A DNA stretch of 64,000 nt, taken from NCBI RefSeq assembly GCF_031181385.1, contig NZ_JAPSKV010000007.1, positions 124,001 through 188,000 on the forward strand. The letters run 5' to 3'. Below, piece after piece: positions 60,218 to 64,000 of this stretch (the first letter of the stretch is position 1; every line of letters begins with the position of its first letter). The position numbers and the translations under genes are program-made. Source of the DNA: Fredinandcohnia onubensis (lineage in GTDB: Bacteria > Bacillota > Bacilli > Bacillales > Bacillaceae_L). The notes beneath the pieces were generated by a model that did not search any database, was not told the origin of the DNA, and saw only the letters and a program-made list of their open reading frames with translations.

Positions 60218-61801
60218 TTACTCACTCTTACTTACATTCCATAAAATTGGGCCAATGAGATTTTTATAACCCTTTACATCATCACTTACAGCTACTAAGT
60301 CTTGGATATTCCCAACCTTAGCAACCGGTAAGTAATTCCATACCTCTGTTTGAAGTTCATCAATTAATGGTTTTGCATCTTCAAATGATGAAGCTGATTT
60401 AATATCGACAAGTAATTGGTCGATTTTTTCACTGTTAGTCCAACCAGGATACTCCGCTTTAGAATCCAAGAATGGATTTTGGTGAATCGTTGGTCTAACA
60501 GCAAATGTCATGGCAAACATATCAAAGTTATTTGCATCTACACGTCTTTCTTGAACGGTTGGCCAGTCATATACGTCTAATTTTGCTTTTATTCCAATGC
60601 TTTCAAGAACTTGTTGTGCAACAACAGCTAAATTGTACTGATCGGTGTAGTCTTTCGTTGCTAATATAACAACTTCCTCACCGTTATAGCTTGATTCCTC
60701 TACTAACTTTTTAGCCTTTTCAATGTCACCTATATTATAGTTTTCCTTCGCTGCATCACTATGCCAGTTAATTTGGTTTGGTAATGCAAGACCAGAATCC
60801 AATGTAAAGAATCGATCATCACTATAAGCAGCAATCATTGCTTCTTCTGCATTAAGAGCGGTATTAAACGCTTCTCTTAATTTTAAATCAGAAAACGGAC
60901 CTGATTTTTTGTTAAATACATAAGTTGCAATTCCACCTTCGTCAAAAACATTCGTTACACCATCAGTTGATTCAATTTGATCTGCACTGTCAAACGGAAC
61001 TTCAAATGCAATATCATATTGGCCGGTTGTAACACCTGATACCCGTGTAGATTCATCTGTGACAATGTGGAAGTAAACATCTTTTACAAGTGCTTCTTTC
61101 TTTCCGCCAAGACCACTGCTTTCGTCTTCTCTTGCTGCGTATTCGTCAAATCGTGTTAAGTGAATATGTTGATCAACTTTCCATTCTTCAAGCTTAAATG
61201 GACCTGTACCAATATATTCTGTTAATCCAGTATCACCAGCACCTTCAACTGATTCTTTTGGAACAATTGCTGGGAATGGAGCTGCATCAGCCAGTACAAA
61301 AGGAACAATTAAAGATGGCTTATCAATATGCAATTCTACAGTGTATGGGTCAACCTCAACGAATTGTGCACCACTTAAGTTTGCTTTACCTTGAGTCGAT
61401 GTTTTCATCCATTTTTCCATAGAAGCTACAACATCATCTGCCTGCATTTCTTCTCCATTATGAAACTTTACGCCTTGTCTTAGTTTGAACGTATACGTAA
61501 GACCATCAGTACTTACGTCATAAGATTCAGCCAACATCGGAACTACTTCATAGTTCTCATCAAGTGTTAACAGCTGTTCAAATATTTGTCTTGCTACGTC
61601 CCTTGTTGATTGATTTGTTGTTAAATGTGGATCTAAGGTTTGTAGGTTTGTAGGATATGCGATATTTAATTCCGCATCCTTATTAATCGTCGCTTCTTTT
61701 GAGTCAGAGCCTGATTTTGAATCTTCATTATTACCACATGCTGTAAGCAAAAGAAGTGCACTTAGTACTAATAATGAAATGAGTTTTGTTCGTTTTTTCA
61801 A
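60218..61801 (-). CDS. Oligopeptide ABC transporter substrate-binding lipoprotein
   Basis: This binding protein of about 527 residues belongs to family 5 (DppA/OppA type). It has a lipoprotein signal (LISLLVLSALLLLTACG, Cys at about residue 22), the ADVVASMEKW-type motif near 125, YTFKLRQGVKFHNGEE and a long two-lobe fold. TTG 61801 has GGGGGG 8 bp upstream; a GTG at 61807 is nearer the site. The gene leads an operon that also encodes an M20 peptidase and an ATP-grasp ligase, so its ligand may be a peptide or peptide-like conjugate and not nickel. Confidence 0.9.
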   Translation of the reverse strand: MKKRTKLISLLVLSALLLLTACGNNEDSKSGSDSKEATINKDAELNIAYPTNLQTLDPHLTTNQSTRDVARQIFEQLLTLDENYEVVPMLAESYDVSTDGLTYTFKLRQGVKFHNGEEMQADDVVASMEKWMKTSTQGKANLSGAQFVEVDPYTVELHIDKPSLIVPFVLADAAPFPAIVPKESVEGAGDTGLTEYIGTGPFKLEEWKVDQHIHLTRFDEYAAREDESSGLGGKKEALVKDVYFHIVTDESTRVSGVTTGQYDIAFEVPFDSADQIESTDGVTNVFDEGGIATYVFNKKSGPFSDLKLREAFNTALNAEEAMIAAYSDDRFFTLDSGLALPNQINWHSDAAKENYNIGDIEKAKKLVEESSYNGEEVVILATKDYTDQYNLAVVAQQVLESIGIKAKLDVYDWPTVQERRVDANNFDMFAMTFAVRPTIHQNPFLDSKAEYPGWTNSEKIDQLLVDIKSASSFEDAKPLIDELQTEVWNYLPVAKVGNIQDLVAVSDDVKGYKNLIGPILWNVSKSE

Positions 61802-62011
61802 TGTCACTACCCCCCGATGATATGTAATCTTATACGTTTAGTCCTGTTAACTACTACTCTTTTAAGCTTTAATTTTATTTATCTTATAAGAGAAATTTAT
61901 CGAAAAATTAATTCCTACTAAACATATACGATTTAACTATTTTATTGAGTCCATGTCAAGTAAAAGGGGTTACTTTTATCAGAAGCATTATTTACCAATT
62001 TTTCAGAGCAT

Positions 62012-62046
62012 AAAAAAATGCACACGTTATGGACACGTGTGCATTT
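62012..62046 (-). terminator. Terminator of queF
   Basis: AAATGCACACGT pairs with ACGTGTGCATTT, followed on the minus strand by a T-run. Confidence 0.9.
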
Positions 62047-62065
62047 ATATATAGAAAACTATGCC

Positions 62066-62566
62066 TTATCGGTTATCTACTTTTTCAGGATAGAGGTCAT
62101 GGTTCATCAAGCGAAACTGTGCCATTTCCTCATATTTCGTACCCGGTTTACCATAATTACACCAAGGATCGATTGAAATGCCTCCGCGTGGAGTAAATTT
62201 ACCCCATACTTCGATATAACGTGGATCCAATAGTTTAATAAGGTCATTCATAATGATGTTTACACAATCCTCGTGAAAATCACCATGGTTACGGAAACTG
62301 AATAAATACAGTTTTAAAGACTTGCTTTCTACGATTTTCTTATCTGGAACATACGAAATGTACATCGTTGCAAAATCCGGCTGATGTGTCAGTGGGCAAA
62401 GACTCGTAAACTCCGGGCAATTGAACTTCACAAAATAATCCCGGTCTGGATGTAAATTATCAACAGACTCCAAAACCTCTGGTGCATATTCAAAACTATA
62501 TTTTGTATTCTGATTTCCAAGTAAAGTTAAATCATTCAATCCTTCTTCATGACTTCTTCCTGACAT
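62066..62566 (-). CDS. queF: NADPH-dependent 7-cyano-7-deazaguanine reductase (QueF)
   Basis: This 166-residue short-type QueF reduces preQ0 to preQ1 in queuosine synthesis. Catalytic Cys57 is in EFTSLCPLT, general acid Asp64 in HQPDFATMY, and Glu99 in FHEDCVN contacts substrate, matching Cys55, Asp62 and Glu97 of the B. subtilis enzyme. ATG 62566 follows AGGGAGG; a longer frame runs into the riboswitch. The gene is alone: queC, queD and queE, which usually precede it in Bacillus, are not here. A preQ1 riboswitch controls it. Confidence 0.95.
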   Translation of the reverse strand: MSGRSHEEGLNDLTLLGNQNTKYSFEYAPEVLESVDNLHPDRDYFVKFNCPEFTSLCPLTHQPDFATMYISYVPDKKIVESKSLKLYLFSFRNHGDFHEDCVNIIMNDLIKLLDPRYIEVWGKFTPRGGISIDPWCNYGKPGTKYEEMAQFRLMNHDLYPEKVDNR

Positions 62567-62618
62567 GAAAAAACCTCCCTGTTCTACTATTCTTTTCAAA
62601 CTAAATTGGACAAACATA

Positions 62619-62704
62619 TAAAAAGCCACGTCCAATATGGACATGGCATCATAGTCATGTATCCATAGTTTTTTATAGAGGGTTATGAGCTATGAACCTC
62701 TCTC
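62619..62704 (-). ncRNA. PreQ1-I riboswitch with terminator, leader of queF
   Basis: On the minus strand the aptamer reads AGAGGTTCATAGCTCATAAC, then CCTCTATAAAAAACTA (62664-62704), which is the class I preQ1 pattern: P1 stem AGAGG/CCTCT and an A-rich tail folding back into the loop. About 17 nt later GCCATGTCC and GGACGTGGC form a terminator with TTTTTAT (62619-62647). preQ1 binding should favour termination, giving feedback on queF. Confidence 0.9.
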
Positions 62705-62759
62705 GATTAAACCAAGTATCTTCCCATATAATATAAGACCCCACCAAAAACGTCAAGCA

Positions 62760-62822
62760 TGGTGGGGCACAGGGACAGGTCCCTTGCCCCCATCAATTTT
62801 TGGTAGGGCACAAAACCTGTGT
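62760..62822. repeat. GGGACAGG-type palindromic element
   Basis: GGGGCACAGGGACAGG and CCTTGCCCCC form a hairpin, and a partial second copy (AGGGCACAAAACCTGTGTCC) follows up to the stop of the next gene. Another copy of the dispersed family. Confidence 0.6.
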
Positions 62823-62824
62823 CC

Positions 62825-64000
62825 TCATTTTGTTTTTCTTGCAGCCTGCTGAATGGGGTCCCAAACACCATTGTAGGGTGGCGCATATGCTAAATCTAAA
62901 TCCAATAATTCGTCTATAGACATGTTGTGAAAGAGGGCCGTTGATAGGACATCAATCCGTTTGTCTACGCCACTTTCACCAATGACTTGTCCACCAAGAA
63001 GCTTACGGGTGACTTTATGGTAGATTAATTTCACGGTCATCTTCTTTGCATCTGGATAATAGCCCGCAATGTCTCGCGCACGGATTGTGACAGAAGCAGT
63101 TGGCATATTCAACCTTTCTGCTTCTTTTTCTGAAAGCCCGGTTCGACCAAGTGTTAAATCAAAAAACTTGATAATCGATGTTCCAACTACACCTTTAAAG
63201 GTTTTATGTAAGTTTACCATATTCAAGCCAGCGATCTGCCCCTGTTTGTTGGCATGAGTCCCAAGAGGAATATAATCATCCCGCTCCTTGATTCGGTGAT
63301 ACTGTGTTGCGCAGTCACCCGCTGCAAAAATATCCTCCATATTTGTTTGCATAGACGAATTTACTTGGATCGCTCCCTTTATTCCTGTTACAATTCCCGT
63401 ACCATTAATAAACGCTGTATTTGGTTTCACTCCCACGGCAATTAAAACCAAATCTGTTTTGATATCACCCTTATCCGTTTTTACTGATTCAACAAAATGA
63501 TTTCCAATAAAACCTTCTACTGATTCCCCAAGTCTTAGTGTTAGATGATGCTTCTTCGCCTCATCGTGAATGATATCAGCAAGATCTCGATCAAAAATTC
63601 CAGCAAGCTGATCATTCCTCTCAATGATAGTGACGTTTTTTCCTATTTCCGCAAAGCTTTCTGCCATTTCAAGACCTATATAACCACCACCGATAATTGT
63701 TACGTCTTTGACATCACGGAAGCCCTTGTACACATAATCTAAAATTTCTTCAGTATCTGGTATTGTTTTTAGCGTAAAGATGCCTTGAAGTGAACTCCCT
63801 TCCCAACTTGGGACAACTGGACTAGCACCCGTTGCAATTAGCAAACGGTCATATGTTTGTTCAAAGATTTCTCCCGTGGAAAGATTAATTCCACGTACAA
63901 CCTTTTGTTTCGCATCTATGCTATTTACTTCGTGAAAGACCCTTGCATCAATATCATACTTTTCTTTGAATTCTTGTTGTGTTCTTGCAATCACCTTGTC
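62825..64000 (-). CDS. CoA-disulfide reductase family flavoprotein, C-terminal part
   Basis: The frame runs off the right edge, leaving about 391 residues. The visible part has FAD/NAD motifs: YDRLLIATGASPVVP, the NAD-binding VTIIGGGYIGLEMAES, and the second FAD motif DIFAAGDCATQYH. The C-terminal dimerisation domain has LGGQVIGESGVDKRIDV and closing YAPPYNGVWDP. This matches the CoA-disulfide reductase/NADH oxidase (Nox/Cdr) group. The redox Cys that distinguishes the types lies in the missing N-terminus, so the exact activity is open. It belongs to a cytoplasmic thiol-redox enzyme family. Confidence 0.88.
   Translation of the reverse strand, partial: DKVIARTQQEFKEKYDIDARVFHEVNSIDAKQKVVRGINLSTGEIFEQTYDRLLIATGASPVVPSWEGSSLQGIFTLKTIPDTEEILDYVYKGFRDVKDVTIIGGGYIGLEMAESFAEIGKNVTIIERNDQLAGIFDRDLADIIHDEAKKHHLTLRLGESVEGFIGNHFVESVKTDKGDIKTDLVLIAVGVKPNTAFINGTGIVTGIKGAIQVNSSMQTNMEDIFAAGDCATQYHRIKERDDYIPLGTHANKQGQIAGLNMVNLHKTFKGVVGTSIIKFFDLTLGRTGLSEKEAERLNMPTASVTIRARDIAGYYPDAKKMTVKLIYHKVTRKLLGGQVIGESGVDKRIDVLSTALFHNMSIDELLDLDLAYAPPYNGVWDPIQQAARKTK

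Overview
The window looks like chromosomal DNA of a low-GC, Gram-positive, spore-former-type Bacillaceae (Bacillus/Neobacillus-like). The cues are strong AGGAGG-type ribosome sites with TTG/GTG starts, an aa3-type quinol oxidase (qoxABCD), a preQ1-I riboswitch on queF, XylR/cre-type operators, a divided NreABC nitrate-sensing system, a YueI homologue, and many dispersed intergenic repeats typical of this group. No rRNA, tRNA or CRISPR array was seen.

Layout. 1-1678: sugar ABC transporter (permease cut by the left edge, MalK/UgpC-type ATPase). 2045-6403: small membrane protein and qoxABCD. 6836-9785: VanW protein, an unusual small Asn/Gln-rich protein, flavin reductase and MhqO-type dioxygenase under a probable MhqR operator. 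9786-12788: two phased repeat fields, then a decayed narGHJI operon. narG and most of narH are gone at an IS3-family junction, the narH remnant and narJ are frameshifted, and narJ and narI carry amber codons. A dense DnaA-box cluster sits between narJ and narI. 12833-17819: yueI, a membrane protein, an alpha/beta hydrolase, dbpA and an MFS efflux pump. 17936-28193: nitrate region (below). 28307-35606: NERD protein, tal, tkt, xylR and a xyloside-type symporter. 36019-41531: ABC-2 exporter, HD hydrolase, polar amino acid ABC importer. 41774-54056: orphan peptide-type permease pair, several small membrane proteins, CoA transferase with a LytTR regulator, DinB, AbrB-type membrane protein, thioesterase, NlpC/P60 hydrolase, MFS pump. 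54137-61801: oligopeptide ABC operon with an M20 peptidase and an ATP-grasp ligase. 62066-64000: queF and a CoA-disulfide-reductase-type flavoprotein cut by the right edge.

The most interesting part is 17936-28193. A minus-strand operon encodes a NarI-like cytochrome b with an extra two-CxxC tail, a NasC-type (assimilatory-family) molybdopterin catalytic subunit, a four-cluster DmsB-like ferredoxin, a Tat-exported Rieske protein, three small proteins, and a NarK nitrate transporter fused to a PAS domain. It is bracketed by Fnr, NreA and NreCB genes with NreC-like sites in both divergent promoters. My reading is that a cytoplasmic Nas-type reductase has been rebuilt into a quinol-linked respiratory nitrate reductase that replaced the classical NarGHI, whose ruined operon lies about 8 kb away. 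The gene content is seen; the function is inferred.

A second theme is non-coding. Five intergenic arrays of unrelated sequence (near 1.86, 10.1, 29.3, 49.0 and 49.4/51.2 kb) repeat every 52-54 bp (one interval 57), about five DNA turns, mostly with a small hairpin per unit; a further array repeats every 21-22 bp. Other dispersed elements (a structured element of about 180 nt, GGGACAGG palindromes, CCTCCGGCGG elements) occur in two to six copies each.
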